Shown in pieces: positions 38,262 through 49,710 of a stretch of 64,000 bases of DNA. The position numbers and the translations under genes are program-made. The notes under the pieces are model-generated. The model was given only the letters and a program-made list of their open reading frames with translations. It did not search any database and was not told where the DNA came from. How positions within the stretch are numbered: position 1 is the stretch's first letter; the number at the start of each line of letters is the position of its first letter. Source of the stretch: Candidatus Purcelliella pentastirinorum (GTDB lineage Bacteria; Pseudomonadota; Gammaproteobacteria; Enterobacterales; Enterobacteriaceae); contig NZ_CP028374.1 of the NCBI RefSeq assembly GCF_003391335.1, positions 377,335-441,334 of the forward strand, written 5' to 3'.

Positions 38262-40589
38262 TTAATTTTTTTTTTCTAATGCTAGATCCAATACTTCTTC
38301 TATATTTTTTACCGCATGAATTTTTAGTGCAGAGGTGATATTTTTAGGTATTTCTTCTAAATCACGTTTATTTTCATAAGGTATAATTACTATTTTCACT
38401 CCTCCTCTGTGTGCTGCTAATAATTTTTCCTTTAATCCTCCTATTGATAATACTAATCCGTGTAATGTTATTTCTCCTGTCATAGCTATGTTAGAACGTA
38501 TTGCTTTTTTTGTTAAGCAAGATATTAATGCTGTGCTCATAGCTATTCCTGCACTGGGTCCATCCTTAGGTATTGCTCCTTCTGGGACATGCACATGTAT
38601 ATCACATTTTTCATAAAAGTTTTTTTTAATATAAAATTTGTCTGTTCTGGCTCTAACTACAGTCATTGCTGTTTGAATGGATTCTTGCATTACCTCTCCT
38701 AATGAACCTGTATAGGTTAATTTTCCTTTGCCAGGTACACATTCGGTTTCAATAGTTAATAGTTCACCTCCTACTTCTGTCCATGCTAATCCTGTTACTC
38801 TTCCTATTTTATTAATTTTATCAATTTTATTTAAATAAAATTTTGGAATGCCCAAATATTTTTTTAGGTTTTTATTATGTATTTTTATTTTTTTGATTGA
38901 TTTATTCATAAATAAAGTTTTTACTGTTTTTCTGCATATTTTAGATAATTCTTTTTCTAAATTCCTTACTCCAGCTTCACGTGTGTAATGTCTTATTATA
39001 TTTATTATTGTTTTTTTATTTAAATATAATTCGTCATTTTTTAATGCGTTTCTTTTTATTTGTTTTGGTAATAGATATTTTTTTGCAATATTTAATTTTT
39101 CATCTTCAGTATAACCTGATAATTTAATTATTTCCATTCTATCAATAAGTGCTGCTGGTATATTCATGGAATTAGAAGTTGCGATGAACATTACATCAGA
39201 AAAATCATAATCAACTTCTAAATAATGATCATTAAATGTTGTATTTTGTTCAGGATCTAATACTTCTAATAATGCTGATGCTGGATCACCTCTTATATCT
39301 GAAGAAATTTTATCTATTTCATCAAGTAGAAATAATGGATTTTTTACTCTAATTTTAGTCATTTTTTGTATTAATTTACCTGGCATTGATCCTATATATG
39401 TACGTCTATGTCCTCTTATTTCTGCTTCATCTCTCATTCCTCCTAGGGACATTCTTAAATATTTTCTTCCCGTTGCTTTAGCTATTGATTCACCTAATGA
39501 AGTTTTTCCAACTCCTGGAGGTCCTACTAAGCATAGAATAGGACCTTTTATTTTTTTTGTTCTAGTTTGTACAGCTAAATATTCAATTATTCTTTCTTTC
39601 ACATTTTCTAAACCAAAGTGATCCATATCTAATATATTTTTTGCTTTTTTTAAATCTTTTTTTATTTTTGATCTTGCATACCATGGTACTTGTATCATCC
39701 AGTCTATATATCCTCTTACTACTGTTGCTTCTGCTGACATGGGTGACATCATTTTTAATTTTTTTAATTCTGATTTTGTTTTTTTCTGTATTTCTTTTGG
39801 CATTTTTGCTACATTTATTTTTTTTTTTAAATTTTCATATTCATCATTTATATTTTCTATATCACCTAATTCTTTTTGTATTGCTTTTATTTGTTCATTT
39901 AAATAATATTCTCTTTGACTTTTTTCCATTTGATTTTTTACTCTATTTCTTATTCTTTTTTCTACTTGTAAAAGATCTATTTCTGATTCCATTATGATCA
40001 TGAGATTTTCTAATCTTTTACTTATGTCAAATGTTTCTAAAATTGTTTGTTTGTCTTTTATTTTCATTGACATGTGAGCTGCTATAGTATCAGCTAATTT
40101 TTCTGGATCTTTTATTTTATTAATTGTTGATAATACTTCAGTTGGTATTTTTTTATTTAATTTGATGTAACATTCAAATTGATTTATTGTTGTTCTAATT
40201 AATATTTCTTGTTCACGTTTTTTTATTATGGGTGATTGTATATAATTTATATATGCTAAAAAATGATTTTCGTTTTCAGTAAAATTATTTATTTTTGCTC
40301 TTTGTAATCCTTCTATTAATACTTTTACTGTTCCATCAGGTAATTTCAACATTTGTAAAATTTTTGATATTGTTCCAATGGAAAATAAGTCTTTTATTTC
40401 TGGTTTATCTATAGATGCTTCTTTTTGTGCAACTAATATTATTTTTTTGTCTGTTTGCATTGCTTTTTCTAAACAGTTAATTGATTTTTTTCTACCCACA
40501 AATAATGGGATAACCATATGGGGGTAAACTACTACATCACGTAGCGGTAAAGCAGGAATTTTAATATTTTTAGAATGCTCGATATTCAT
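38262..40589 (-). CDS. lon: ATP-dependent protease Lon
   Basis: Lon degrades misfolded and regulatory proteins. The 775-residue protein (E. coli 784) has the N-terminal substrate domain (PALPLRDVVVYPHMVIPLFVG), a coiled-coil region, the AAA+ module (LVGPPGVGKTSLGESIA; LFLLDEIDKISSD) and the protease domain with the catalytic serine in PKDGPSAGIAM. Its retention with ClpXP indicates full proteostasis by degradation. The gene order lon-clpX-clpP is enteric. Confidence 0.97.
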   Translation of the reverse strand: MNIEHSKNIKIPALPLRDVVVYPHMVIPLFVGRKKSINCLEKAMQTDKKIILVAQKEASIDKPEIKDLFSIGTISKILQMLKLPDGTVKVLIEGLQRAKINNFTENENHFLAYINYIQSPIIKKREQEILIRTTINQFECYIKLNKKIPTEVLSTINKIKDPEKLADTIAAHMSMKIKDKQTILETFDISKRLENLMIIMESEIDLLQVEKRIRNRVKNQMEKSQREYYLNEQIKAIQKELGDIENINDEYENLKKKINVAKMPKEIQKKTKSELKKLKMMSPMSAEATVVRGYIDWMIQVPWYARSKIKKDLKKAKNILDMDHFGLENVKERIIEYLAVQTRTKKIKGPILCLVGPPGVGKTSLGESIAKATGRKYLRMSLGGMRDEAEIRGHRRTYIGSMPGKLIQKMTKIRVKNPLFLLDEIDKISSDIRGDPASALLEVLDPEQNTTFNDHYLEVDYDFSDVMFIATSNSMNIPAALIDRMEIIKLSGYTEDEKLNIAKKYLLPKQIKRNALKNDELYLNKKTIINIIRHYTREAGVRNLEKELSKICRKTVKTLFMNKSIKKIKIHNKNLKKYLGIPKFYLNKIDKINKIGRVTGLAWTEVGGELLTIETECVPGKGKLTYTGSLGEVMQESIQTAMTVVRARTDKFYIKKNFYEKCDIHVHVPEGAIPKDGPSAGIAMSTALISCLTKKAIRSNIAMTGEITLHGLVLSIGGLKEKLLAAHRGGVKIVIIPYENKRDLEEIPKNITSALKIHAVKNIEEVLDLALEKKN

Positions 40590-40773
40590 AGAGCTCTCTC
40601 TTTAATTTAGTTTTAGGTAGGACATGAAAACTGTATAAATAATACTAGTAATAAATATATATTTCAAGTTTTAAGTATATTCTAATATATAGGTTTATAT
40701 ATGATAATTAGTATCGATTATATTATAATTTTTTTATTTTTATTTAATAAAAATAATTTTTATTTAAATCATT

Positions 40774-41994
40774 TTAATTTTTATATATTATAATTGGTTT
40801 TGATTTTTTATCAACTGCAGAACTATTAACTATAATTTTTTTTATTCCTTTTATTGATGGAATATTATACATACTATCTAATAATATGTCTTCCATAATT
40901 GATCTTAGTCCTCTTGCTCCTGTTCCTTTTAATAAGGCTTTTTTTGCTATTTTATTTAATGCTTTTTTATGAAATTCTAGAGTTATTCCTTCCATATTAA
41001 ATAATTCTATGTATTGTTTTGTTAATGAGTTTTTAGGTATGCTTAATATTTTTATTAAAGTTTTTTTATTTAGTTGTTTTAGTGTTGTTATTATTGATAA
41101 TCTACCAATAAATTCAGGTATGATACCGTATTTTATCAAATCTTCTGGTTCTACTTTATTTATTATATTTTTTGTTTGATTTTTTTTATTTTTTTTTCTC
41201 CTATTGAATCCAATTAAATTTTTTTTTTCAATTCTATTTAAAATAATTTTTTCTAATCCATTAAATACTCCTCCGCAAATAAATAAAATTTTTGAAGTAT
41301 CTACTTGTAAAAATTCTTGTTGTGGATGTTTTCTTCCTCCATATTGAGGTATTGATGCTATTGTACCTTCGATTAATTTTAACAATGCTTGTTGAACACC
41401 TTCTCCAGATACATCTCTTGTTATTGATGGATTATCTGTTTTTTTTGATATTTTATCTATTTCATCTATGTAAATTATTCCATTTTGTGCTTTTTTTATA
41501 TTATAATCACATTTTTGTAATAATTTTTGTATTATATTTTCTACATCTTCTCCAACATAACCCGCTTCTGTTAATGTTGTTGCATCCGCTATACTAAATG
41601 GTACATTTAACATTTGTGCTAATGTTTCTGCTAATAATGTTTTTCCACTTCCTGTTGGGCCTATTAATAAAATATTGCTTTTACCAAGTTTGCAATTATT
41701 GTATTTTAATTTTTTATAATGATTATATACTGCTACAGATAAAATTTTTTTTGTTTTTTTTTGATTAATTACATATTCATCTAATTGTTTTTTTATGTGT
41801 TTTGGTGTTGGTATATTTTTGTATTTATTAATTATTTCTTTTGATTCATTTTCGATAATATTATTACATATTTTTATACATTCATTGCAAATATATGCTG
41901 ATGATCCAGCTATTAATTTTTGTACTTCATTTTGATTTTTTTTACAAAAAGAACAAAATAATAATTTATTTAAAGTATTATTATTTTCTGTCAT
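40774..41994 (-). CDS. clpX: ClpX ATPase subunit of ClpXP
   Basis: ClpX unfolds substrates and feeds them to ClpP. The 406-residue protein (E. coli 424) has the N-terminal zinc-binding domain ([21 protein letters not shown]), the Walker A motif [15 protein letters not shown], the pore loop in [12 protein letters not shown], Walker [12 protein letters not shown] and the ClpP-docking IGF tripeptide (LIGFNRRKK). It is downstream of clpP in the same orientation. Confidence 0.97.
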   Translation of the reverse strand: MTENNNTLNKLLFCSFCKKNQNEVQKLIAGSSAYICNECIKICNNIIENESKEIINKYKNIPTPKHIKKQLDEYVINQKKTKKILSVAVYNHYKKLKYNNCKLGKSNILLIGPTGSGKTLLAETLAQMLNVPFSIADATTLTEAGYVGEDVENIIQKLLQKCDYNIKKAQNGIIYIDEIDKISKKTDNPSITRDVSGEGVQQALLKLIEGTIASIPQYGGRKHPQQEFLQVDTSKILFICGGVFNGLEKIILNRIEKKNLIGFNRRKKNKKNQTKNIINKVEPEDLIKYGIIPEFIGRLSIITTLKQLNKKTLIKILSIPKNSLTKQYIELFNMEGITLEFHKKALNKIAKKALLKGTGARGLRSIMEDILLDSMYNIPSIKGIKKIIVNSSAVDKKSKPIIIYKN

Positions 41995-42064
41995 TTTTTT
42001 GTCCTAATTTTGTAGATTTTAATATTTGTATTATAATAATTTTTATTATTTATAAATATTTTAT

Positions 42065-42682
42065 TTATTTAGTATTTTTTTTTACTAAAATTTTATCAAT
42101 AATACCATAATTTATCGCTTCTTTGGTAGTAAAGAAATAATCTCTTTCTGTATCATTTTTTATTTTTTCTATTGTTTTCCCTGTATTTTTGGCTAATATT
42201 TCGTTTATTATATTTTTTATTTTTACTATATTTTTGGTATGTATTTCTATATCAGTTACTTGTCCTTTATAAGCACTTAATGGTTGATGTATCATTATTG
42301 TAGAATTAGGTAAGGAGAATCTTTTATTTTTTTTACCTGATGATAATAAAAATGCTCCCATAGAACATGCTTGTCCTATACATATTGTATTTATATCTGG
42401 TTTAATAAAGTTTATTGTATCATATATAGATAATCCAGATGTTATGTTACCTCCAGGAGAATTAATATATAAATATATGTCTTTTTTTGGATTTTCGGCT
42501 TCTAAAAATAACATTTGTGCAATAGTTAAATTTGATAATTCATCATTTATTATACCATTTATAAATATTATTCTTTCTTTTAATAAACGAGAGTATATGT
42601 CATAAAATCTTTCTCTATTATTACAATTTTCTATTACCATTGGAATAATAGTATTGTTTATTTTGTTATTTTTAATTTTCAT
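42065..42682 (-). CDS. clpP: ClpP protease subunit
   Basis: ClpP is the serine protease barrel partner of ClpX. The 205-residue protein has the catalytic serine in [14 protein letters not shown] (E. coli GQAASMG), histidine in [14 protein letters not shown] and the aspartate region downstream ([10 protein letters not shown]). The N-terminal propeptide region is short. tig, which precedes clpP in E. coli, is missing; tyrS lies there instead. Confidence 0.97.
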   Translation of the reverse strand: MKIKNNKINNTIIPMVIENCNNRERFYDIYSRLLKERIIFINGIINDELSNLTIAQMLFLEAENPKKDIYLYINSPGGNITSGLSIYDTINFIKPDINTICIGQACSMGAFLLSSGKKNKRFSLPNSTIMIHQPLSAYKGQVTDIEIHTKNIVKIKNIINEILAKNTGKTIEKIKNDTERDYFFTTKEAINYGIIDKILVKKNTK

Positions 42683-42741
42683 TTTAATCTTTATTAATTA
42701 TTAAATATTTTTTCTTTTTTTTTTATCAAATTATTTTTTAT

Positions 42742-44022
42742 TTATTGCCATGTTATCATAAAATGTTTTTTTTTTCCCTTTTTTATAATTGTATATTTAT
42801 TAAATAATTTTTCGGATTTATCTATTATGTGTTCTGTGTTTTTTTGTTTTTTATTGTTTATCATTATTGCATTTGATATAATTATTTTTCTTGCTTGTGT
42901 TTTTGATGTTGTCAATTTTATCTTAATTAAAATTTCTGTTAAATTTATATTTTCGTTATTTTTAATTTTTATATGTGGTATACCACCTTGTTTTAATTGT
43001 TCAATATTTTTTTTTGTTATGTTTTTTATTTTTTTATGAAATAATATTTTTGTTATATTTTCAGCTATCTTTGTATTTTTTTCTCCATGAATCATTGTTG
43101 TTATTTTTTTTGCTAAAATTGATTGTACTATGTTTTTTTTTTCATGTTTTTTGTTTTTTTTTATTAATAATTTTATTTTTGATATTTTCATAAATGTAAA
43201 TATTTTTAATAAATTATATATTTCTTTGTCATTAATATTCATCCAAAATTGATAAAATTTATAAGGACTAGTTTTTTTTTCATCTAACCAAATATTTTGT
43301 TTTTCACTTTTTCCAAATTTTTCTCCATTAGACTTAGTTAATAATGGTACTGTTAATGCAAATGTTTTTTTTTTATTAATTTTTTTTATTAATTCTATGC
43401 CTGAAATCATATTTCCCCATTGATCTGCACCTCCAATTTGTAATATTACATTATGTTTTTTATTTAGTTTATAAAAATCATAACTTTGTAATAAATTATA
43501 TGAAAATTCACTAAAAGATATTCCATGTTTTATGTTTTTTATTCTTTTTTTAATAAAATCTTTATTTATCATATTATTTATAGAAAAATATTTCCCTATT
43601 TTAATAAGAAAATTCAAAATTTTTGTATTTTTAAACCAAGTATAATTATTAATTATATTAAGATTTTTATTGTTTGTTTTATCTTTTAAAATTTTGTTTA
43701 TTTGTATTTTTATTTTTTTTGTATATTTATTTGTTTGTTTTTTAGATAATTTTTTTCTTTCTTTTTTTTTTAAAGTAGGATCTCCAATTATACTTGTTGC
43801 TCCTCCAATTAGTATTACTGGTATATGTCCGTATTTTTGAAAATGTTTTAAGCAAATTATAGGTATTAGATGACCCAAGTGTAAACTTTCCGCTGTAGGA
43901 TCAAACCCACAATATAATTTAATATTTTCATTTTTTATTTTTCTTATTAATTTTTTTTCATTAGTTATATTTTTTATTAGCCCTCTTTTTTTTAGTTTTT
44001 TAATAAGATTTATATTTTTCAT
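42742..44022 (-). CDS. tyrS: tyrosyl-tRNA synthetase
   Basis: TyrRS charges tRNA-Tyr. The 426-residue protein (E. coli 424) has the class I signature HLGHLIPIICLKHFQ, the tyrosine pocket in FSYNLLQSYDFYKL, QIGGADQWGNM and the KMSKS-equivalent KFGKS. A C-terminal S4-like domain is present (TSKTQARKIIISNAIMINNK). It is transcribed toward clpP. Confidence 0.97.
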   Translation of the reverse strand: MKNINLIKKLKKRGLIKNITNEKKLIRKIKNENIKLYCGFDPTAESLHLGHLIPIICLKHFQKYGHIPVILIGGATSIIGDPTLKKKERKKLSKKQTNKYTKKIKIQINKILKDKTNNKNLNIINNYTWFKNTKILNFLIKIGKYFSINNMINKDFIKKRIKNIKHGISFSEFSYNLLQSYDFYKLNKKHNVILQIGGADQWGNMISGIELIKKINKKKTFALTVPLLTKSNGEKFGKSEKQNIWLDEKKTSPYKFYQFWMNINDKEIYNLLKIFTFMKISKIKLLIKKNKKHEKKNIVQSILAKKITTMIHGEKNTKIAENITKILFHKKIKNITKKNIEQLKQGGIPHIKIKNNENINLTEILIKIKLTTSKTQARKIIISNAIMINNKKQKNTEHIIDKSEKLFNKYTIIKKGKKKHFMITWQ

Positions 44023-44468
44023 ATGTTAAGTTTATTTTATGATTTATTTTTTTTAAAAAATTTAATTTTTTAAAATTACATTTTTAATATTTGATTTATT
44101 TAATTAAAATTATTTATTTAATTTTATTAAAATAATATATTTATTTTATTATTTAATATTATTCTTTTTTTAAATTAAATTAATATTTAATATATTTATG
44201 TATTTTTTAATATTAGTAATTATTATTTTATTTTTTATGTTTATCTGTTACCAATAAAATATTTAATAATTTAAATTAATTAAAATATTTTTTTTTTATT
44301 AAATATTTTTGTTTTATTTTTATATTTTTTTATTTAAGTTTTTTTATTTGTATAAGTATCTATTATTAAATTGATTTATTATAAATAAGTTTATCATATG
44401 TATCATTTTTTTTCTAAAAAATGATAAAATAATTTATCTTAATTATATAATTTATATAGATTATTATT
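44023..44468. other. intergenic, divergent tyrS/murJ spacer
   Basis: This is 446 nt between divergent genes, with no ORF or RNA gene recognised. The only clear structure is the 11-bp hairpin at 44401-44426, about 45 nt before the murJ start. E. coli pdxH precedes tyrS; no pdxH fragment was found. Confidence 0.6.
44401..44426 (+). promoter_or_regulatory. 11-bp perfect hairpin upstream of murJ
   Basis: Arms TATCATTTTTT (44401-44411) and AAAAAATGATA (44416-44426) enclose a 4-nt loop. It lies in the divergent tyrS/murJ spacer. It could be a leader hairpin or an operator-like dyad; no known regulator site is recognised. Confidence 0.35.
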
Positions 44469-45992
44469 ATGTTTAAATCTTTTATTTTTGTTAGTTTTAT
44501 CACATGTTTATCTCGTTTTTTAGGTTTTGTACGTGATGCTGTAGTTGCATATGTATTCGGTGTAAGTATTGAAACGGATGCTTTTTATATTGCATTTAAA
44601 CTACCAAATTTATTAAGAAGAATATTTGCTGATGGTGGTGTTTCTCAAGTTCTTGTTCCTATATTATATAAATATAAATCTGATAAAAATAAAGAAGAAA
44701 TAAAAATTTTTCTTTCATCTATTTTAGGTTTATTTTTTTTTATTTTATTATTTATAGTATTTTTAGGTATTATTAATTCTTCTATAATAATATCATTTTT
44801 TTTGCCTGGTTATTCTTGTGATATACATAAATTATATTTAGCTAAAATCTTATTTAGTATTATGTTTCCTTACATAATATTTATTTCAATTTCGTCCTTA
44901 TATGGATTGGTATTGAATACTTGGAATAAATATACAATTTCATCTTTTATACCTATTTTACTTAATATAAGTATGATTTTTTTTTCTTTATTTATAATTA
45001 AATATTTTAATCATCCTATTATAGGTTTGGCATGGTCTGTTTTATTTGGTGGATGTTTACAATTTTTGTATCCACTTCCTTTTTTGAAAAAATTAGGTCT
45101 ATTGGTATTTCCATATTTTAATTTTCGTAATATTAAAATATATCATATTTTTTATAAAATAATTCCTATGATGATTGTAACTTTTATAAGTCAAATATCT
45201 GTGTTTATAAATACTATTTTATCTTCTTATTTTACAACTGGTTCTGTTTCATGGATATATTATGCTGAGAGGTTAGTAGAGTTTCCTAGTGGTGTTTTAG
45301 GAGTATCTATCAGTTCTATTTTATTACCGTCTTTATCTAGAAGTTTTTTTATTAAGGATTATAAAAAATGTTCTTCTTTAATTGATTGGGGATTGCGTCT
45401 TTGTTTTTTATTAGCTTTGCCTGCAACTGTTGCATTGATTATATTATCTGGCCCTATTATTTTAATTTTGTTTCAATATGGTAAATTTACAGCTTTTGAT
45501 TCATTAATGACTCAGCATATTTTACTTGCTTATTCTTTTGGTTTATTAGGATTTATTACAGTTAAAATTTTATCTACTAGTTTTTATTCTTTTCAAAATA
45601 TTGTTGTTCCTATAAAGATTTCTTTTATAATTTTAGTACTTTCTCAATTTATGAATTTTTTATTTGTTTATTTTTTTGAATATATAGGTATTGCTTTATC
45701 AACTAGTTTTTCTGGTTTAATAAATGCTTTTTTATTGTATTATGAGTTACGTAAAAAAAATATTTTTACACCTAATCCTGGTTGGTTTATTTTTTTATTT
45801 CGTATATTTTTTTCAGTCTTTGTTATGGCTAGTGTTTTGTTTATTTGTATGTATTTTATGCCATCTTGGGAGATAGGTAATTTTTTTTATAAAATATTTC
45901 GTTTATTTTTATTATGTTTTATTGGTTTAATTACATATTTAATAATGCTTTTTTTATTAAAATTGCGTATATCGGATTTTACTCGCTATTAA
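44469..45992 (+). CDS. murJ: lipid II flippase MurJ
   Basis: MurJ (MviN) flips lipid II across the inner membrane for peptidoglycan synthesis. The 507-residue, highly hydrophobic protein (E. coli 511) has about 14 membrane helices and MVF motifs such as [38 protein letters not shown] and [19 protein letters not shown]. Its last 14 nt overlap the 3' end of convergent rne. In E. coli the flagellar flg cluster lies between murJ and rne; it has been removed entirely. Confidence 0.96.
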   Translation: MFKSFIFVSFITCLSRFLGFVRDAVVAYVFGVSIETDAFYIAFKLPNLLRRIFADGGVSQVLVPILYKYKSDKNKEEIKIFLSSILGLFFFILLFIVFLGIINSSIIISFFLPGYSCDIHKLYLAKILFSIMFPYIIFISISSLYGLVLNTWNKYTISSFIPILLNISMIFFSLFIIKYFNHPIIGLAWSVLFGGCLQFLYPLPFLKKLGLLVFPYFNFRNIKIYHIFYKIIPMMIVTFISQISVFINTILSSYFTTGSVSWIYYAERLVEFPSGVLGVSISSILLPSLSRSFFIKDYKKCSSLIDWGLRLCFLLALPATVALIILSGPIILILFQYGKFTAFDSLMTQHILLAYSFGLLGFITVKILSTSFYSFQNIVVPIKISFIILVLSQFMNFLFVYFFEYIGIALSTSFSGLINAFLLYYELRKKNIFTPNPGWFIFLFRIFFSVFVMASVLFICMYFMPSWEIGNFFYKIFRLFLLCFIGLITYLIMLFLLKLRISDFTRY

Positions 45993-48234
45993 TTTTTTTT
46001 ATTTTATTTTTTGTTTTGCTGTTTTTTATTTTTGTTATAGGGGCACTTACATGTTTATATCCAAAATTTTTTGATAATTTTTTTGTTTTTTTAATTAAAT
46101 TTTTGTAGTTATTTTTTAGATTAATATTTTTTTGTTTTTTATTGATTTTTATATTTTTATTTTTAATTATATTTTTAATTTTTTTTATTTTTTTATTATT
46201 TTTTTGATTTTTATATTTTGTATTATTTAGTATGTTCTTTTGTATAATATTTTTTGATGTACATATTTTACACATTGTCCATTCTAATGTATACATTGCA
46301 TAATCTATTTTTTTTATTAATTTTTTATTTTTTATTTTTTTATTTTTGATATTTTGTTTTTTTATTTTTAATATTTTATTATTTTTATTTTGTAATTTTA
46401 GTACATTGGTTATTTTATTTTTTTTTGATTTTATATTTTTGAAATAAATATATTTTATTTGATTATTTTTTTCTTTTTTTTTAGGAATTTTATTTAAAAG
46501 ATTTATATTTATTATATTTTTTATTTTTTTGATTAGATTTTTCAAAGATAAAAATTTTTTAATTATTATAAAAATTTTTTTGTAATATAAATTTTTTATT
46601 AAATAATTATTTGTATATTCTTTTTTAATATTATATTTATTTTTTATTTCATTTATATTAGAATATTGTTTTTTTTTATATTTTTCCACTTCATTTGTAC
46701 ATTTTATTTTAGATTTATATTTCTTATATAATTCATAACTTAATATATTATTTTCTTTTTTTTTACATATTCTAGATACTAAATAATTTGGTGTTTCAAT
46801 TTTTTTATTTGGTACTATAATTATTTTTACTCTTTTTTGTCTTTGTTCTATTTCATTTAATGCATCACGTTTTTCATTAAGTAGATATGAGGCAACTTTA
46901 ACAGGTACAAATACGTGTACTTTATATGTATTTTCTTTTGTTGATTTTTCTTCTATTAGTCTTAGAATAGATAGTGCCAGTGATTCATTATCCCTAATAT
47001 TACCTGTTCCATTACATCTAGGACATACATAATGACTTGATTCTCTTAGAGATGTACTTAATCTTTGTCTTGACATCTCTAATAATCCAAATTTGGAAAT
47101 ATGATTTATTTGAATTCTAGCTCTATCTTCTTTTATTATTTCTTTTAATTTGTTTTCTATTATTCTTTGATTTTTTACTGATGACATATCTATAAAATCT
47201 ATAACGATTAATCCTCCTAAATCTCTTAATCTTAATTGTCTTGATATTTCATTTATTGCTTCATGATTAGTATGAAATGCAGTTTCTTCTATATCTATTC
47301 CTTTTTTAGATTGAGAAGAATTTATGTCTATAGATGTTAATGCTTCTGTTGTATCTATTATTATATCTCCCCCGGATGGTAATTTTACTTTTCTTTGAAA
47401 TGCAGTTTCAATTTGTGATTCGATTTGATAATAATTAAAAAGTGGGATTTCACCTTTATATAATTTTATTTTGTTATTAAAATCTAATCTTCCTAATTCA
47501 GTTATATGTTTGTGTGCTAATTTTAATATATTAGGGTTATCAATTAATATTTCTTCTATATCTGGTTTTAGATAATCTCTAAATGCTCGAATTATTATAT
47601 TGCTTTCTTGATATATTAAAAATGGTGAAGATTTTTTTTTAGCTAATTTTTTTATAGATTCCCAATGCTTTAATCTAAAATTTAAATCCCATTGTAATGA
47701 ATTTATAGTTTTTCCTAATCCTGCTGTTCTTATTATTATCCCCATACCATTTGGTATTTTTAATAATGAAGTCAATTCTTTTATTTCTATCCTTTCCTCA
47801 CCTTCTATTTTACGTGATATACCTCCAGCCTTGGGATTATTGGGCATTAATACTAAGTAACTCCCTGCTAGGCTAATAAATGTAGTAAGGGCAGCTCCTT
47901 TATTTCCTCTTTCTTCTTTATTAACTTGTATTATTATTTCTTGTCCTTCTGATAATATTTCTTTTATATTAAGTTTATTTATTTTATTATAACCCTTAGG
48001 ATAATATTCATTTGATATTTCTTTTAAGGGTAGAAATCCATGTTTTTCTGTTCCATAATTTACAAATGCTGCTTCTAAACTTGGTTCAATCCTTATTATT
48101 TTTCCTTTGTATATATTAGATTTTTTTTGTTCATATCTTGGACTTTCTATATCTAAATCATATAAATTTTGTCCGTCAACTAAAGCAACTCTTAATTCTT
48201 CTTTTTGAGTTGCATTTATTAACATTCTTTTCAT
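45979..48234 (-). CDS. rne: ribonuclease E, shortened C-terminal half
   Basis: RNase E drives mRNA decay and tRNA/rRNA processing. The start is set at the ATG at 48234 ([20 protein letters not shown]), identical in position to E. coli; five upstream in-frame codons are probably leader. The catalytic half is well preserved: S1 domain, DIN and DFIDM aspartates, and the zinc link CPRCNGTG. Total length is 751 against 1061. The degradosome scaffold has become Lys/Asn/Ile low complexity, yet the extreme C-terminus keeps KHVSAPITK, matching the conserved enteric HHASAPMTRP tail. The gene is divergent from rluC as in E. coli. Confidence 0.95.
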   Translation of the reverse strand: MKRMLINATQKEELRVALVDGQNLYDLDIESPRYEQKKSNIYKGKIIRIEPSLEAAFVNYGTEKHGFLPLKEISNEYYPKGYNKINKLNIKEILSEGQEIIIQVNKEERGNKGAALTTFISLAGSYLVLMPNNPKAGGISRKIEGEERIEIKELTSLLKIPNGMGIIIRTAGLGKTINSLQWDLNFRLKHWESIKKLAKKKSSPFLIYQESNIIIRAFRDYLKPDIEEILIDNPNILKLAHKHITELGRLDFNNKIKLYKGEIPLFNYYQIESQIETAFQRKVKLPSGGDIIIDTTEALTSIDINSSQSKKGIDIEETAFHTNHEAINEISRQLRLRDLGGLIVIDFIDMSSVKNQRIIENKLKEIIKEDRARIQINHISKFGLLEMSRQRLSTSLRESSHYVCPRCNGTGNIRDNESLALSILRLIEEKSTKENTYKVHVFVPVKVASYLLNEKRDALNEIEQRQKRVKIIIVPNKKIETPNYLVSRICKKKENNILSYELYKKYKSKIKCTNEVEKYKKKQYSNINEIKNKYNIKKEYTNNYLIKNLYYKKIFIIIKKFLSLKNLIKKIKNIININLLNKIPKKKEKNNQIKYIYFKNIKSKKNKITNVLKLQNKNNKILKIKKQNIKNKKIKNKKLIKKIDYAMYTLEWTMCKICTSKNIIQKNILNNTKYKNQKNNKKIKKIKNIIKNKNIKINKKQKNINLKNNYKNLIKKTKKLSKNFGYKHVSAPITKIKNSKTKNKIKKINSE

Positions 48235-48601
48235 GATAATTATACTCATTTTATATAATTAATTAAATTACATAATATTAAATAACAACTTATATAGATA
48301 GATGAATTATTTTAATTATATTGTTTATTTTATTTAAATTTATATTTTATTAAATTTTATTTAGTAAATATTATTTAAAGTTTATTTTTTCAATTTTATT
48401 ATTTTATATAGTTTATAATTTATAAAAATACATATATATGTGTTCATAATATAAGAATTGATAAAATTATTCAATTTATTACTAATCGATTTATATTGTA
48501 TTGAATTGATAATTTGTATTATTATAAATAACAAATAAGTTTTTTAATTAAATAATGTTATCATTTTGTTATATTTTTCTTAATAAAATTTTGTTTAATA
48601 T
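48235..48601. other. intergenic, rne/rluC divergent leader
   Basis: This is 367 nt between divergent rne and rluC. In E. coli the rne transcript has a long structured 5' leader for autoregulation; the length here is similar, but only a weak dyad (ACATATATATGT, 48430-48441) is visible. No gene is seen. Confidence 0.5.
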
Positions 48602-49549
48602 ATGTCAAATTATAAAAATAGTGTACAAATTTTTACTATAGGAGTAAATGAATTGGATCAACGTATTGATAACTATTTGTTTAAATCCTTAAAATATATA
48701 CCTAAAAGTAAAATATATAGTTTATTAAGAAAAGGTGGAATACGTGTTAATGGTAGACATGTTAAACATATTTATAGATTAAAAATAAATGATGTGATAA
48801 GAGTTTCTTCTTTGTGGTATTTTAATAAAAATAATAATATTGTTAAATATTTTAATAATAAATTTATTATGTTATTACAACGATCAATATTATATGAAGA
48901 TGAAGATTTGTTAATTATTAATAAGCCTTCTGGTATTGCTGTACATGATGGTACAAGATTATCTAATAATATATTAGACGGTTTGCGTTTTTTATATTCT
49001 TATAATGTATTTCTTGAATTAGTACATAGAATTGATCGTGATACTTCAGGTTTATTATTACTTGCTAAAAATCGTTATTCTTTATGTTGTTTACATAGAC
49101 AATTTCGTAATTATCAAATAAAAAAAAAGTATTTGGCTTTAGTTTATGGTAAATGGCCTATAGATCTTAAAATAGTTGATATTCCTGTTATTCATAAGAA
49201 AATATGTATAAATAGTATTAAAAATAAATTTTCATCTATTAATATAAAATATTCGGAAACTCATTTTAGTGTAAAAAGATATTTTAAATTTTCTACTTTA
49301 ATTCGAGCTAAATTAATTACTGGTAAAACACATCAAATTAGATTACATACTAGTTATTTAGGTCATTGTATTGCTTTTGATAAACTATATGGTAAATTTA
49401 AATTTGATAATCAGTTAGTTCATACAGGATTGAAAAGATTATTTTTACATGCTTATGAATTAAAATTTATTCACCCTAGAACTAATAAAACAATATTAAT
49501 TCGTGCACCTTTGGATAAAGATTTAAAAATTTGTTTAGATAATCTTTAA
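48602..49549 (+). CDS. rluC: 23S rRNA pseudouridine synthase RluC
   Basis: RluC makes pseudouridines at 955, 2504 and 2580 of 23S rRNA in E. coli. The 315-residue protein has an N-terminal S4 domain (RIDNYLFKSLKYIPKSKIYSL, GGIRVNG) and the catalytic segment with aspartate in VHRIDRDTSGLLLLAKN, followed by KTHQIRLHTSYLGH. Divergent from rne, as in E. coli. The downstream yceF-rpmF-plsX genes of E. coli are not here. Confidence 0.95.
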   Translation: MSNYKNSVQIFTIGVNELDQRIDNYLFKSLKYIPKSKIYSLLRKGGIRVNGRHVKHIYRLKINDVIRVSSLWYFNKNNNIVKYFNNKFIMLLQRSILYEDEDLLIINKPSGIAVHDGTRLSNNILDGLRFLYSYNVFLELVHRIDRDTSGLLLLAKNRYSLCCLHRQFRNYQIKKKYLALVYGKWPIDLKIVDIPVIHKKICINSIKNKFSSINIKYSETHFSVKRYFKFSTLIRAKLITGKTHQIRLHTSYLGHCIAFDKLYGKFKFDNQLVHTGLKRLFLHAYELKFIHPRTNKTILIRAPLDKDLKICLDNL

Positions 49550-49710
49550 TTAAAAAATAAGTATTTTTTATTTTAAAATATATTAATATTAAAATAGTAT
49601 TTTTTTTTTTATTTGTTAATATTATTTTTTTTAAAAATATTATATTTTCTATATTAATTTTATTATTTTATTTATTTTTGAATATTTTTTTAATTTTATG
49701 GTATTAAATT

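Noticed and set aside
48235-48249. Five-residue N-terminal extension of RNase E (MSIII)
   Set aside because: E. coli RNase E starts at [10 protein letters not shown]; the extra codons are leader sequence.
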